Source of the DNA: Sweltsa coloradensis
Taxonomy: Eukaryota; Arthropoda; Insecta; Plecoptera; Chloroperlidae
Direction of reading: 5' to 3'
NCBI GenBank assembly: GCA_024449915.1
Contig: JAMZAV010000026.1
Span: 1 to 64,000 of the forward strand
DNA: 64,000 bases
Under the pieces are notes generated by a model. That model saw only the letters and a program-made list of their open reading frames with translations, had not been told where the DNA came from and did not search any database. Positions 1-11,964 of this stretch are shown piece after piece; position 1 is the stretch's first letter, and the number at the start of each line of letters is the position of its first letter. A program made the translations under genes and the position numbers.

Positions 1-660
1 TATATATATATATATAACCACAGGTATTAAAACCCACAAGTGTTAGGTGTAACTAAAACTAAACAATTCAAAAATAATTCAAAACAATACAAATACGTAA
101 CATATACAAATTAAATATATGAACAAGTATTTTAAAATTAAAATTCTACAACAAATACAAACAAGAAAAAATTGAATTTCAAAAGAATAATAAAAAACGG
201 CTAAAAACCCAAGATGAATGAAGAAAAAAAATCCGACATTTTGCAGCGTTCTCGAGACATCACTAAAACCGGTAATTTTGCGTGGTTTTAATGTTGGTAT
301 CACCGATTACGACAACAGCAACAGTTACACCTGGCAACAGCGCTCGGATGACGAATGTGAACACCGACAAAGTACAACATTGTCTTGTCCAGCAAGCAAG
401 TGGCAACTGAAGTAGTCTTTGTGTTAGTTTTATAGGACAACCTTCTTACGGCTACTATAGAAGCAGACTACAAACAATAATTTGTTGTTGACCGGTTGCA
501 AAGAGTGACGAGTGTGTAGGTGTGAAGAGGCTGCCCGCGCGTTCAGCCACAGACTAATTTGAGAGATTGCAGTCTCGTAGGACGGTAACAAACTAAAAAC
601 ACGAAATGGCGAATGCTGGGACTGAGTAATCTAGGGGTATTCAGGATTTAAAAAATCAGG
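1..660. other. AT-rich intergenic DNA, nothing recognised
   Basis: A short (TA)n tract opens the window, followed by AT-rich sequence and a more mixed stretch around 290-600. No ORF, repeat copy or RNA gene could be supported. Confidence 0.5.
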
Positions 661-664
661 CAAC

Positions 665-1090
665 GAACGTGTGGTTGGACTTGTGGTAAAGCGTCTCTGC
701 TTCCAATGCAGATTTCCAGGGTTCGATTTCCGCTAAATGCAGAAGATTTTTAACTACTGATTTAGACTTTTGTCCATCGGATCTAGGCTAAGGAATTTGT
801 AAACGGTGACTTTGGAACAGTCCTAGCAACGAGGCACATAATAAATTTTAAGATTGTTCCCAAATTAACCCTGTTGTTCCTGGCGTTGTTTGCTGGTGGA
901 ATCGTGTCCAGCTTGATTGATCGGTGTTTCCTACTTAATTATGCCGGTCTCTATAGTTAGTCGTTGTTCGCTTGTCGATGGTGTCAGGCACCTGCAGGGT
1001 TGGCTTTGTCGGCGTTAAATTTAATGTCCCCCCACTGAAAATCAGTTCTCTGACAGTGGGTAGAATCTAAATACGAATTTAAAATGTATT
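665..1090 (+). mobile_element. tRNA-derived SINE, family S3 copy 1
   Basis: It starts with a tRNA-like module with a B-box-like GGGTTCGATTTC near 719. Its 3' part (about 955-1080) contains CGCTTGTCGATGGTG, GGGTTGGCT, CGTTAAAT, GTCCCC and TCTAAATAC in that order. The same ordered blocks follow another tRNA-like module at 22610-22990. Confidence 0.5.
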
Positions 1091-1384
1091 TATTCATTTA
1101 TTTAAAACATTTGTCAGAAACCAAAGAAGAATCTCTTATAAGTTTGTTATGATCGCTGTTAGTAGTCCACACATGCAATAACATAGCGGTACACCCACTC
1201 ACTCACGGGCAGCGACATACTTGTCGGTAACTAACCCAACTTTATTCTAAATATTATGTTAAACTGCCCCCAGCATAAAACACGCGTTTCACATAGTCCG
1301 AATACCTTTCCGAGATGTGGCAGAGAGCTAGCGTACGCGAACTTGTTGGCAATGGATGTCGTAACTGAACGTAATTTTATTCAT

Positions 1385-1460
1385 TATTTTTATATATTTA
1401 TTTAGCTTCTATCCTATTCAGTTAAAAAACTGATTTACAAAGTAGACAACTAAATAAATC
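1385..1460 (-). repeat. SINE/LINE tail repeat (family T), inverted copy
   Basis: Contains the reverse complement of GTAAATCAG, AACTGAATAGGA and AAATAAA, the 3' tail seen at eight places in the window. Confidence 0.6.
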
Positions 1461-1479
1461 TAAACAATCCAGGTGTTAT

Positions 1480-1685
1480 GAAGTTAACCGTCCCGGTAGC
1501 TTAGAGGTGTTGTCCTCCTTTGTAAATCAGTTTTTAACTGAATAGGATTGACGTTAAATAAATAATAATAATAAAAAAAGCACTCGACCGGCAATCGGGA
1601 GACCGGGGTTCGATACCCCGCTGGGATGGATTTTTAATTTCTGGATTGATTTACATACGGGAGTGTTTCCTGATTAATGAAATTG
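1480..1685 (+). mobile_element. tRNA-derived repeat interrupted by a family-T tail
   Basis: The 5' half of a tRNA-like sequence (GTCCCGGTAGCTTAGAGGTGT, 1491-1511) and its 3' half (GCACTCGACCGG to GGTTCGATACCCCGC, about 1580-1621) are separated by about 65 bases of the tail repeat GTAAATCAG...AACTGAATAGGA...AAATAAATAAT. Short inverted repeats (gaagttaa at 1480, ttaatttc at 1633) flank the module. The order implies a nested insertion or a template switch. Confidence 0.5.
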
Positions 1686-1689
1686 AGAA

Positions 1690-1830
1690 ATAAATAAATC
1701 TCATTACATAAATGCAATACAAAAATAAACATCAGTTAAGAAATTATTTGAAATAGTAATATTACAACAGCAATAATCTTGGTAACAAATTCAAAATGGA
1801 TATTAAATTAAATTAATTTATGATCTAAAA
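1690..1830 (+). repeat. AT-rich repeat shared with 25400-25560
   Basis: The segment from AAATAAATCTCATTACATA through GAAATAGTAATATTACAAC and TTGGTAACAAAT is collinear with 25405-25520. Both copies follow a family-T tail. Confidence 0.5.
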
Positions 1831-2669
<839 letters not shown>

Positions 2670-2707
2670 ATATGGTTTTTAAGCATAAGCCCGCTTTAAG
2701 GACATAG

Positions 2708-2825
2708 TTATTGATTCATAGCAGTTGTCGAAAAAGTAAGTAGAGCTATGGCACGTTAAGCCGGAGGTTCTGGGTTCGAACCCCAGTCGGGGCAAACTTT
2801 TTCGACAACTGCTATGAATCAATAA
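2708..2825 (+). mobile_element. tRNA-like module inside a 30-bp perfect inverted repeat
   Basis: The arms 2708-2737 and 2796-2825 are perfectly complementary over 30 bases (core TTCATAGCAGTTGTCGAAAA). Between them lie 58 bases carrying the 3' half of a tRNA-like sequence with the B box GGTTCGAACCC and the 3' strand GTCGGGGC. This tRNA-like part matches the one at 16150-16225. A second (ATT)n tract follows. Confidence 0.7.
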
Positions 2826-2854
2826 TTATTATTATTATTATTATTATTATTATT
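2826..2854. repeat. (ATT)n microsatellite
   Basis: About nine ATT units immediately after the right arm of the inverted repeat. Confidence 0.9.
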
Positions 2855-3265
2855 GAATTCGTCGAAAATTTAGTTTTAACCCTATCCCTGACAATAACAT
2901 ATGTGATCGACGACGACATCACGTGAAATTTAAATAATTTTTATCGTGGGAATTAAACCTGGTATTCGGATTTAAAAGCAAAGTGGCTGACATCTGGTGA
3001 GCGAAGCGCGAACCCGCCGGAGTAGCATTGCGTTGAGATATGGCCGCTTATAAGTATGTTTTCCTATGGCACTTGCAATGGATCATGACTGAAATAAACA
3101 CTCAATAAAGACAAAACCACACCACCTATTTATGAAATTGAGTTTGTAAGTCTAGTGGAATATTTGTAGCCACATCGTATACAGCCTAGATAGAAAAATG
3201 TTAATGAAAATAAGCGTGAAAGTTGAACTTAGGTGACGATAACATTTGAAGTAACCCTGAGTAGG

Positions 3266-3655
3266 GTAGGATGTTTTCGTCAGTTTAATCGGGGGAAAAA
3301 TATTGTAGGGGACGTTTAAATAGTGTAAGATTATATTAAAACTATCTATGAATGAAATAAACTGGTAAGATTGTTAAAAACATGTGATGATGGAGCGTCA
3401 GCTTGTCATGAGTTCGTTCATTTCTAGGCCTAGAAGTGGGCGTGTGTGCGGCCTACACACAGCTCTCAATGTAGGATGTTTTCGTCAGTTAAATCGGGGG
3501 AAATATTGTAGGCGACATTTAAATAGTATAAGATGATATTAAAACTATCTATGAATGAAATAAAATTGCAAGATTGTTAAAAACATGCGATGATCAAGCA
3601 TCAGCTTGTCATAAGGTCGTTCATTTCTAGGCCTAAAAGTGGGCGCGCACACACA
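3266..3655 (+). repeat. Tandem duplication, period 205 bp
   Basis: GTAGGATGTTTTCGTCAGTT at 3266 and again at 3471. The two units match through ATTAAAACTATCTATGAATG, GATTGTTAAAAACATG and TTCATTTCTAGGCCTA to AAGTGGGCG, with scattered substitutions. Confidence 0.85.
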
Positions 3656-4304
3656 CACACCGTATCAATCATTTGTTTGATATTTTCGAGCCTGCTCGGC
3701 AACTTATTTAATATAAACTAACGCTGGTCAATACTAATAATATAACGCCCATGGAGAAATAATTCTGGTAATAATAATTTATAGCACGAAATTGTTTCCC
3801 GGACAGATCTAGGCGTTCCGTAGGGGGGCCTAGGCCCTAGCTGCGAGTTTCCGAGTTTAGCACCACCAACGACGTACGTTAGGTTACGGGAAACAGCTTT
3901 AAACAGGGTTAACGAAATGCCTGTAGGTCTAGTCTTTTAGAAATTACACGGATGCAAGTAAAATAATTTCCTATAATTTTGCCCGGAACTATCTGGTTTT
4001 GTAGGAAATCAAATCGGGACCGATCGGAAAAAGTAGGCCTAAATTGACTCTTCGAGAAAGGGAATTAAATATATTTCAATGAGTTGAAGGATGATTCTGA
4101 ACATGACAACAGGCTAACTAATGTCATAACATTAATTTACAACAAAATCACATATCACAACATTCACCAACGATTGATTATTGAGCATTCAAATCGTCAG
4201 TTTATACACTGCTGCTTAGGGAAGGACTACTTCTAATGCTACTCCGGCCGGCCATGATGCACGTTACGCCCACCGACAGTGCTGCCCCTGGATTTCACTT
4301 TAAA

Positions 4305-4550
4305 CGCGTATAGGGTGCAACATGCCCCTCTTCAGGTGAACGAGGTATGTTGTGGAATGGACAATTGTTAAAGGGATGTCCGAGGGCTGTTTAAGAGGAC
4401 TCTTAATCCCTTGCATTCGCATTAACGACTGAGGAAAACCTCGGGAAAAAACCTTCGGTCAGGATTTCCGATCTCGACGGGATTCGAACCCGGGACCTCC
4501 CGAATCAGAGTCGCGCGCTTACCGCTCGAGCCAACACTGTTGGTATCATG
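4305..4550 (-). mobile_element. tRNA-derived SINE, family S1
   Basis: On the minus strand it begins with a tRNA-like head (CCAACAGTGTTGGCTCGAGC, B box GGTTCGAATCCCG). It then has the body GGTTTT..CCGAGGTTTTCCTCAG, GCGAATGCAAGGGATT and CACCTGAAGAGGGGC. At least five other copies or fragments in the window share this order. Confidence 0.75.
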
Positions 4551-5001
4551 TGAAAACATATCCTAATTCATATACTGGTCTAGATTTTATTTCCAGCACA
4601 TACCGATCGTGCCCAGAGGAGCCATAAAACAATAAAATGTGAATTCTTCCACCCAATTATAAGCGATCTCGACCTGATTCAGACGTAACTTTTATTGGCG
4701 AGTGGGTGAAGGTAAAGCCCCTTGGGAACGCTCGTCTTCGGAGTCTATTGAACTAGTTCTGTACACTATTATTAGTATCTCGACTGAGCTAGATTGGTTC
4801 AAGTTACTGGATGATCATTCGTCAGCTGGTAGATGTATTTATAGAGCGAAGGATGATGTCGATCACTTCGAAAAACTTTGCAAACTCAAATTAAAAATAA
4901 ATACATTATTGAGTACAACAAATTACTTTATTTAGCACACGAACTGGTAATTTGTTTGTAATGGTCATCAATTTTTATATTTAGACGCAACTTGTAATTG
5001 A

Positions 5002-5015
5002 GGGGGGGGGGGGGG
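5002..5015. repeat. Poly(G) tract
   Basis: Fourteen consecutive G. Similar tracts lie at 24991-25004, 35347-35356, 36440-36451, 37200-37219 and 37438-37448. Confidence 0.95.
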
Positions 5016-5225
5016 TCTATATTAACTTTTAGTTCAGCCTAGCTTAATTACAAGACGTGAGGACCTGACGACATCATCAAATTGCGTAAGGAAGAAATAA
5101 TAAGTGGAGGCAAAATACTCGAGTAAGCTAACAGCTGATGTAGTTCATCAAACGCACGAGATAAACTCATTAGGGAAGTTGCAGAGTTTGATACACAATC
5201 ATGACGGACACTAGAAGATACCTAA

Positions 5226-5708
5226 TACCGCTTGAAGTTAAGTTACTTCTGCTTAAAAAGGAACTGATCCAAGTTCCCGTTCCTTTATTTAAAAAAAAGG
5301 AACTGAGACGTCCCTAAAAAAGAACTCCGTTCCTTTCTCGTTCCTTTTAAAATAACTAATTTAAAAAATTAAAAAATATGATAGGGGTTAATTTATCATA
5401 ACTTTAATTTTGTAAAGTGAAAATAAAAAAAAAAACTGTCAAAAACTTTCCTAAGGGCTCCGTCCGCTTCCACCACTCGGAATTTAACCAGGGGGTGGCG
5501 CCATTTTCGAAAACACGGAGAGTAAGATATTTTATACTGTAGACTTGCCTAGTTTACGATATCAGGTGTCCTGGAATTCGACGCGATACGACGGCGAAAG
5601 GAACCAAATATAGGAACGTTTAATTCGTTCCAAGTTCCTGATGTAAGAAAAGTAACACGTTCCCATTAAAGTTCCTGAAAAAGGAACGCGTTCCTCCCCA
5701 AGATGGTT
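5226..5708 (-). mobile_element. Degenerate hAT-like MITE, inverted relative of 61662-62147
   Basis: Collinear on the opposite strand with the element at 61662-62147: repeated GGAAC/GTTCC motifs, TGGCGCCATTTTCGAAAACA, TTACGATATCAGG and a CGACGGCGAAAGGAAC block. Its right end CTCCCCAAGATGG is a mutated version of the other copy's terminus, and its left end is missing. Confidence 0.7.
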
Positions 5709-5909
5709 CCTTCTAACTAAAGAACCAAGAGATTGTACTCATTGAGTCGGTAAACCAACATAGGCCTGAATACACTACAACAAACTAATGTTGTCACGTT
5801 CCTATTATATAAGGCTGCAAGATTCGTCTCAAAAACACAGAAATACATTAATATCTTTTTATCTTTGTTGGCTTAGCCAACGATGCAAATTTCGCATTTT
5901 TTTGTTTAT

Positions 5910-6034
5910 TTGGATTAAGGGCACGTCAACCGTTAGGTCATAATGCGCCACTGTAGCCTAGGGAATGTCGGGACCGAGGAAAGGCGCATGCTGGTCAGAA
6001 CCAGCCACGGGCAAGAGGAGAGAAAGGTCGTTCT
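5910..6034 (+). repeat. Unknown repeat family X, 5' fragment
   Basis: Shares TTTATTTGGATTAAGG, GCGTTAGGTCATAATGC-type sequence and CATGCTGGTCAGAACCAGCC with 31752-31880, and in inverted form with 33920-33960. It is joined directly to a family-T tail. Confidence 0.6.
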
Positions 6035-6089
6035 CCTCTGTAAATCAGTTTTTTAACTGAATAAAATAGACGTTAAATAAATAAATATA

Positions 6090-6156
<67 letters not shown>

Positions 6157-6158
6157 AA
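6035..6158 (+). repeat. Family-T tail with (AAAT)n
   Basis: GTAAATCAGTTTTTTAACTG, then GACGTTAAATAAATAAAT and about 20 AAAT units. This is the form of a SINE or LINE 3' tail. Confidence 0.75.
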
Positions 6159-6734
6159 GGAGGTTCTCACAACATTTATTTCATGTTTACCACTCCACTT
6201 GTTGTACATAGACCTAAAGGAATTTTAACAAATATAATAAAAATAATGTTTTAACTCTCTAGCCTGGGTAGTATCCTCAAACAAAACCTCAACCAATCTC
6301 TAACTCAAACAAAAATTTAGGCCACGTTTGAGTGTTTTATAAACGAGGCATTTCCAAAGTGAGCCGCGGGTATCCGAGGCCGAGGTAGAGTTATACCACC
6401 ACTCGATACGATCGGAGGATTCCGAAAACCGTTCGGTTAAATCTGCATCGTGATTCAACAATAAACATCGACGCTCGACGACGATCGTTATCCACACATG
6501 ATATACATTAATAATAATGTGATACCTCACAAGGGCAGGATGCGTTACATGGCCACCCGCAGCAGTATAATGCATTCAAACTTAGTATTTTTCTAAAAAT
6601 GTATCGCTCAACAATTGACTGCACAGGGGAGAAAATTTAAAACAAATATATAAAAATACAATATGGGACCGGCATAAGAAAGCCAAAATAGCCCGAGTAA
6701 ATGGATCTAACACTCCCCTTTTATACAGCTTCAT

Positions 6735-6835
6735 ACCATGCCTCATGCGGGATTCGAACCCGGTGAACCAGTGTCCTCCTAGTGTGATTGGGCGCCCCAT
6801 GCAATCGTATGAACGACCGCGGACGGCTACGTTAT
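6735..6835 (-). mobile_element. tRNA-like SINE head
   Basis: On the minus strand: CCCAATCACACTAGGAGGAC, then ACTGGTTCACCGGGTTCGAA (B box) and TCCCGCATGAGG. Both Pol III box-like elements are visible but there is no tail. Confidence 0.4.
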
Positions 6836-6850
6836 TGTTTTCGCAATTAT

Positions 6851-7459
6851 TGGATGAGCGAAGCGATGACTTCAATTTCACTGACCCCTCAAAAAATTTA
6901 GCTCCAATGTTTTTTTTTCCTGTCTGTTAGTTCGCTCTCTACCGGGCAAACGGCATATGCGATCTTGATGAAAATTGGAGGGGACCTTCGAAATCTCTGA
7001 ACTTAGACTTGCCACGTTTTTTGGGTACAACCGAAGAAATATTTCTCATGAATATCGTACTTTTACGATGAAGAAATATTTCTCATGAATATCGTACTTT
7101 TACGATTTTTTTCGATTTTTAGTGCGATATTTTCGTGACATTTGAGCCGATTCTGACCAAACGGGTGAGGCTAGAACGTTCATATTTCACATGGACATTA
7201 AGTTTATGGTCATGTATTGCTTTTTGAAAGGAAAAGTTGAAAAAATTAGCCAGAATCTATATAAATAAAGGTTTTAATATAAGTTTTTGAGGTTTATAAT
7301 AACAATTAACAAGTACCGTAACAATAGAAACTTGACAACAATCACCTACAATGCTTTCAAAAAGCACTTGATAAGTGAAGAGATCCCACGCAAACTAAAA
7401 ACTAACAAAAAAGCTCATCCATCAGCGCGACTAAAAAAAGCGTTTGCGAAGCTTCCTAG
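6851..7459 (+). mobile_element. Helentron-like non-autonomous element, copy 1 (subfamily A)
   Basis: Begins TTGGATGAGCGAAGCG and ends with the inverted GCTCATCCA followed after about 40 bases by TTCCTAG|T. An internal inverted-repeat partner followed by a short terminal segment with a CTRR end is the asymmetric layout of Helentron/Helitron2 elements. The interior (TCTGTCTGTTAG, GGCAAACGGCATATGCGATC, CTTCGAAATCTCTGAAC, ATATTTCTCATGAATATCG) is shared with copies 2 and 3. A 37-bp segment (7033-7069) is tandemly duplicated. No coding capacity. Confidence 0.6.
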
Positions 7460-7954
7460 TTAAAGTTGTAACGATGATGATGTAAAATGATGATGGAACT
7501 ATTTCCATACTTTCAGTGCCATGTGATCGCCCCCGCCATGTCTGTCTGTCTGTCTGTCTGGTAGCATCCCAACAACTCGTGACGTCACGACCAGGATTCT
7601 ACCAGATAATAGATGCATGTTTGCATCCATGTTATGCGCGATGCTGTAGCCTAGATCTTGCGACCTAGAAACCGACTGGCCTCGTCTTCCACCTGACTCT
7701 ACCTGGCTGGCTGGGCTGGGTGGGGTAGAGCCTCAGCATTCCGAGACGAGACAGACACGGATTATGTCATCTCATCTCGCGGCTTCCTACTTCTACTTCC
7801 GATCATGCTGCGTGGGTCGTGCGGGTCAACTATGAGGGGATCGGGAGGAAGCGACCGGCATAGTTTGCATATTCGACATGGGGGTTGATCCAGCTGACCA
7901 TCAACTCAACACGATGATCAATTTATAATTTCTTACATTTCAGGTGTGCAATGT

Positions 7955-8142
7955 GCCCAGGGTGCAGTGTATGCCCCTCTTCAGGTGTCTAACTAGGTAT
8001 TTTGTAATTTGGTCGGTTGTGAAGAGGACGTCGGAGGGTGAGTACAGAAAACGTTCAGTCAGGATTGCCGGTGGCGGGATTCTCCGGGACCTCCCGAATC
8101 AGAGTCTCGCGCTTTACGCTTGAGCCAACACTGTCGGTATGA
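7955..8142 (-). mobile_element. tRNA-derived SINE, family S1, internally deleted
   Basis: The head (GTCGGTA..GGCTCAAGC, CTCTGATTCGGGAGGTCCCG) and the 3' block (CACCTGAAGAGGGGCATAC) of family S1 are present, but the central part is shortened. Confidence 0.65.
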
Positions 8143-9645
8143 CAAATTTAAATGACAAATACTGGGACTTAATTTCACTTTAAAAAAATGGTTATTTAAC
8201 TTTTTAAATTAACAACAAGCTAACAACCTATGGGATGTGTAATTATTTGTATTTTTTTGTAATAACCGTTTTAGTTTCAATCTTCGTTATGTTGATCTAT
8301 TTGTCAATGTGACACTAATATCCATAAAATTGAAATGTGGTTTATAATGTTTGGACAAATATACACCATGTCGTATAGTTAAGAGACAACAAAATTGAGC
8401 AAAATAAAGAAAGTCCGTAGTCACACCGACTAATGAGTAACTGATACCACCTCTATAAAGTTACGAAATGCAAAGACTTGCAATTAAAAATGTAATTTTT
8501 TTTCTTAAGTTACTTATAGTTCAAATGCCAATAAGAATTTTATGTATGCAATGTAAGTTTGGATGTGACCCAAAACTACCCCCCCCTCCCTCCCTTATGG
8601 TCACTTTCACACTTTTCACATGGTAATAAATAATTAATAAGTTCGGGACAATTAAAGGAAAAATGTGTAGATAATTGAATAATATTGAATAATCGTTCGG
8701 AAAATTCTAGAAAAATCTTTCTTGCCTCGACGTCGATAGCTTTGCAAAGTTGAATCACAAAATATATCATGTTGGCGAGCCCATTATTTGCAAAGACCAG
8801 GCCAAAGAAATGATAAGTTTGATGTTCTAATAGTAAAAAGTGTCAGTGTTATGCAATAAGCTTCTATCGATTTAATAAGTGTTTTTGGAAATTTCACTGC
8901 TCTTTTACAAATTTAAAAAAACGAAAAGGAGCAGTGTTATATCCAACATCACTTATTTAAATAATTAATTCCTGTTCTACTAGTTTCTTTTAGATAAGCT
9001 TCTATCGATTTAAATTTTAATCTTGTACTTTACTTTTGCGTGTGCAATTATATAAATTTAATCTATTTTTAGAAGCTATTTGACCCAAATATATTAGTAG
9101 ACGAGTATACTAAACAACTTACCTAAACTAAAGTTATAACAAACTCGTATACCTAACCCCTACAGAACTTTATAAATGTTGTACTAATTAGGTAATTTTC
9201 AGGTAATAATTTGAGTTTGTCATTTTTTTCTAAGATCTTTAGTATTTTTTTAAATATTATATTTTCATGATTTTTAAAGAATTTTGAAAATATTGGATTT
9301 TGAATCAAAGTTACATTTTATTTTAAGTTAGAAAGTAAATTATAAGTATACATACGTAAAAGTATATATATTTTTTTTGTGCATATTTTGGATGTTGTAT
9401 AAGCCTACCTCAACATGCAATACTAGAGATATATCAGGTTTTCGGGACAAACCAGAAATTTCTCATTTGAACCATTGGCTTGAGGAAAAAATATATCTAT
9501 TTTTTATTAACCCAAAAAAATTAAAATTTGGATTTTGGAAAACCCTATTGTTTACCCGCATTTAAATAATTACAAAGTTGATGTATACAATGGAGGCCAC
9601 TGGATTTGAAAGGGTTAATATATTATTTAATGTATTAATTTGAGT
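8143..9645. other. AT-rich intergenic DNA
   Basis: No gene or shared repeat is recognised. A 19-bp direct repeat (ATAAGCTTCTATCGATTTA) occurs at 8856 and 8994, and between its copies is a short inverted repeat around GGAGCAGTG. Confidence 0.4.
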
Positions 9646-9647
9646 TA

Positions 9648-9712
9648 TTGTCCTCGTTTGTAAATCACTTTGTTACTGAACAGGATAGTCGTTCTTTCAA
9701 TAAATACATATA
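9648..9712 (+). repeat. Family-T tail, diverged
   Basis: GTCCTCGTTTGTAAATCACT, then ACTGAACAGGATAGTCGTT and AATAAATACAT. Confidence 0.5.
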
Positions 9713-9924
9713 AACCATATAACTACCATACAATCAGAATAGATGAGTTCAGAGTAAATTATACTTATACATACTTATTAGTATATTGCATGTACAAAAA
9801 TAAAAATACAATAATTATAGTAAACGCAAAACTAACAACACCGATCATATCAGTGTGCTTCATCTAGACGGATACAAGGTTAGACTCGGAAGATGCTCAG
9901 TCATCTCGGTCCACGCCCTAATGA

Positions 9925-10500
9925 CTAGATATACCAATCAACCCAACATATCGAGATGAGAGCGGCTAACTGAGATTTGAGAGTGAAGATGAGCACAGTA
10001 GCATCAGAGAGAAATACATCCTTTCTCCCGACGAGTGCGGCAATCAGAGAAAGCACCCGTGTTTCGCAACTGAACTTGGCGACAAAGTGCACCGCGTGCA
10101 AGGTGATGTTGGGAAACATACTTGACATTCGCGGCGCGCGAGAAAACTGTAAGAAATGTTGCATCCCAGGGTCAAACTTTGTGTGGCAACTGGTCTCAAT
10201 GCAACTCTCATCTAATCTCACTCATTTAGTAACCTCAGGGGTCAAACTTCGTGTGGCAACTGCACCTGTGTCAACTGATCTCAATGCAACTCTCATCTAA
10301 TCTCTCTCACTCATCTAGTGACCTCAGGGGTCAACACTTCTGTCGCAACTATGAAGAGAGATTCACCTTGTCTACAACGGCGACATCAAGATCATCTCTC
10401 TTGCGCAATTTAGAAAAATACGGGATTTACCCAGGAGCCTCTCAACTATACTTTCTTTCATCGGAGGCGCCAGTTCTCGAGCAAGAGCTATAGCCAAATG
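9925..10500 (+). other. GC-richer stretch with open frames and a short tandem repeat
   Basis: Two overlapping open frames (107 and 80 codons) lie in sequence more GC-rich than its surroundings. The middle (10168-10335) repeats GGGTCAAACTT.GTGTGGCAACT and TCAATGCAACTCTCATCTAA two to three times. I see no known domain, no splice context and no codon signature, so I do not call a gene. Confidence 0.3.
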
Positions 10501-10675
10501 GCAAGGGTGTAAAAAATCGTCACTAATAGGGTTTGATGATTGAAATTAGTTTTAACATCTCGTCCTTCGTGTACAAAGTACAGAAGAAAATCATATATAA
10601 ATAGTTAAATAAGATTGCAATAATTTTTGCTCGTTTTTGTAAACAGTATTTTGGTGTAATTAATTGCATATATAA

Positions 10676-11287
10676 CTAGGAAAACGCTTAAGTCCCGCCG
10701 CGTTGATGGATGAGCTTTTTAAAGTTTTTAGTTTGCGTGGGATATCTTTACTTTTACAAGTGCTTTGTTTTGTTGCCTACGCATTGTAGGTGATTGTTGT
10801 CAAGTTTCTATTGTTTCTTGTCAATTGGTATTATTTACCGTAAAAAACTTATATTAAAAGCTTTATTTCTATAGATTCTGGCTAACTTTTTCAACTTTTT
10901 CTTTCAAAAGGTACTACATCACCATAACCGTAATGTCCATGTATAATATGAACGTTGTAGCCCTACCCGTTTGGTCAGAATTGGCCCAAATGGCACGAAA
11001 ATATCGCACAAAAAAACGAAAAAAATCGTAAAGTACGATATTCATGAGAAATATTTCTTCGATTGTACCCAAAAACGTGGCAAGTCTAAGATCAGAGATT
11101 TTGAAGGTCCTGTCAAATTTTCATCAAGATCGCATATGCCGTTTGCCCGGTAGAGAGCGAACAAACAGACGGAAAAACAAAAACAAAAACAAATACAAAA
11201 ACAAAAAAACACCCGAGCTAAATTTTTTGGGGGGTCAGTGAAATTGAAGTCTTCGCTTCACTCGCTTCGCTCGCTACGCTCATCCAA
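10676..11287 (-). mobile_element. Helentron-like non-autonomous element, copy 2 (subfamily A)
   Basis: On the minus strand it runs from TTGGATGAGCGTAGCGAGCG to GCTCATCCATCAACGCGGCG and ends TTTTCCTAG|T. The 3' end has a possible stem AACGC/GCGTT around GGCGGGACTTAA, six bases before the CTAG end. This is the best-preserved copy of subfamily A. Confidence 0.68.
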
Positions 11288-11675
11288 AAATGTAGTGTTT
11301 CAAAAGTAGATAACACAGTAAACTGGGTCTAATATCAACAATAAATAACAATATCCAATACGAGGACGGGTTGGGAGTATACTCAAAATATGGAGAGAAT
11401 AGGGATATAATTTTTGGTGGAGGTGCCGGGTCCCGAAAATTTCCATTCTTTGGGAAAATCTATGCTCCGCCAGATACGTTCTGTAGCATTGTTGATAAGA
11501 ATTACAACAACATACGCATGTCAATCAAAGGTTATGTTCGGTTTTATCTTGAGACGTTACATACGCACAGACGGACAAGAAAGTGATGAATATGGGGTGC
11601 TTTGATCCCTGATATCGGGATATACGGATCGCGATCTAACAGACAGCAATACGAATATAGCTAGAACGCTTATTA

Positions 11676-11958
11676 GTAGAGGTGCGTGCATATGGCATTT
11701 TCAAGTGTCATTTTATAGCGTTTTGTAGCATCTATTCTTTTGCTAATTTTAAAACCTTGTGTTTGAACTTTTTTCACATTTTTAATTTGAAATTTGATCA
11801 TCAAGGTTGAATTAATATTAACTGAAAAAATATGTGTATAAACAAATTGTAGATAGTATGGAATATAAAATAAAATAGGACTTGAAAACATTATTTTAAG
11901 TGAAAATATAGCGCTTTGTAGCATCTATTCACAAAACGCTATTTTCACGCACCTCTAC
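11676..11958. mobile_element. MITE with 13-bp terminal inverted repeats and TTATTA duplication
   Basis: GTAGAGGTGCGTG at 11676-11688 and its exact reverse complement at 11946-11958. TTATTA directly flanks both ends (11670-11675, 11959-11964). The subterminal TATAGCG.TTTGTAGCATCTATTC is also partly inverted. Relatives lie at 14415-14645 and 26216-26420. Confidence 0.75.
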
Positions 11959-11964
11959 TTATTA

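Noticed and set aside
9977..10493. Two overlapping frames with a repeated segment, first taken for an exon
   Set aside because: The repeat is at DNA level and shifts frame between copies, and no domain or splice pair supports a gene.
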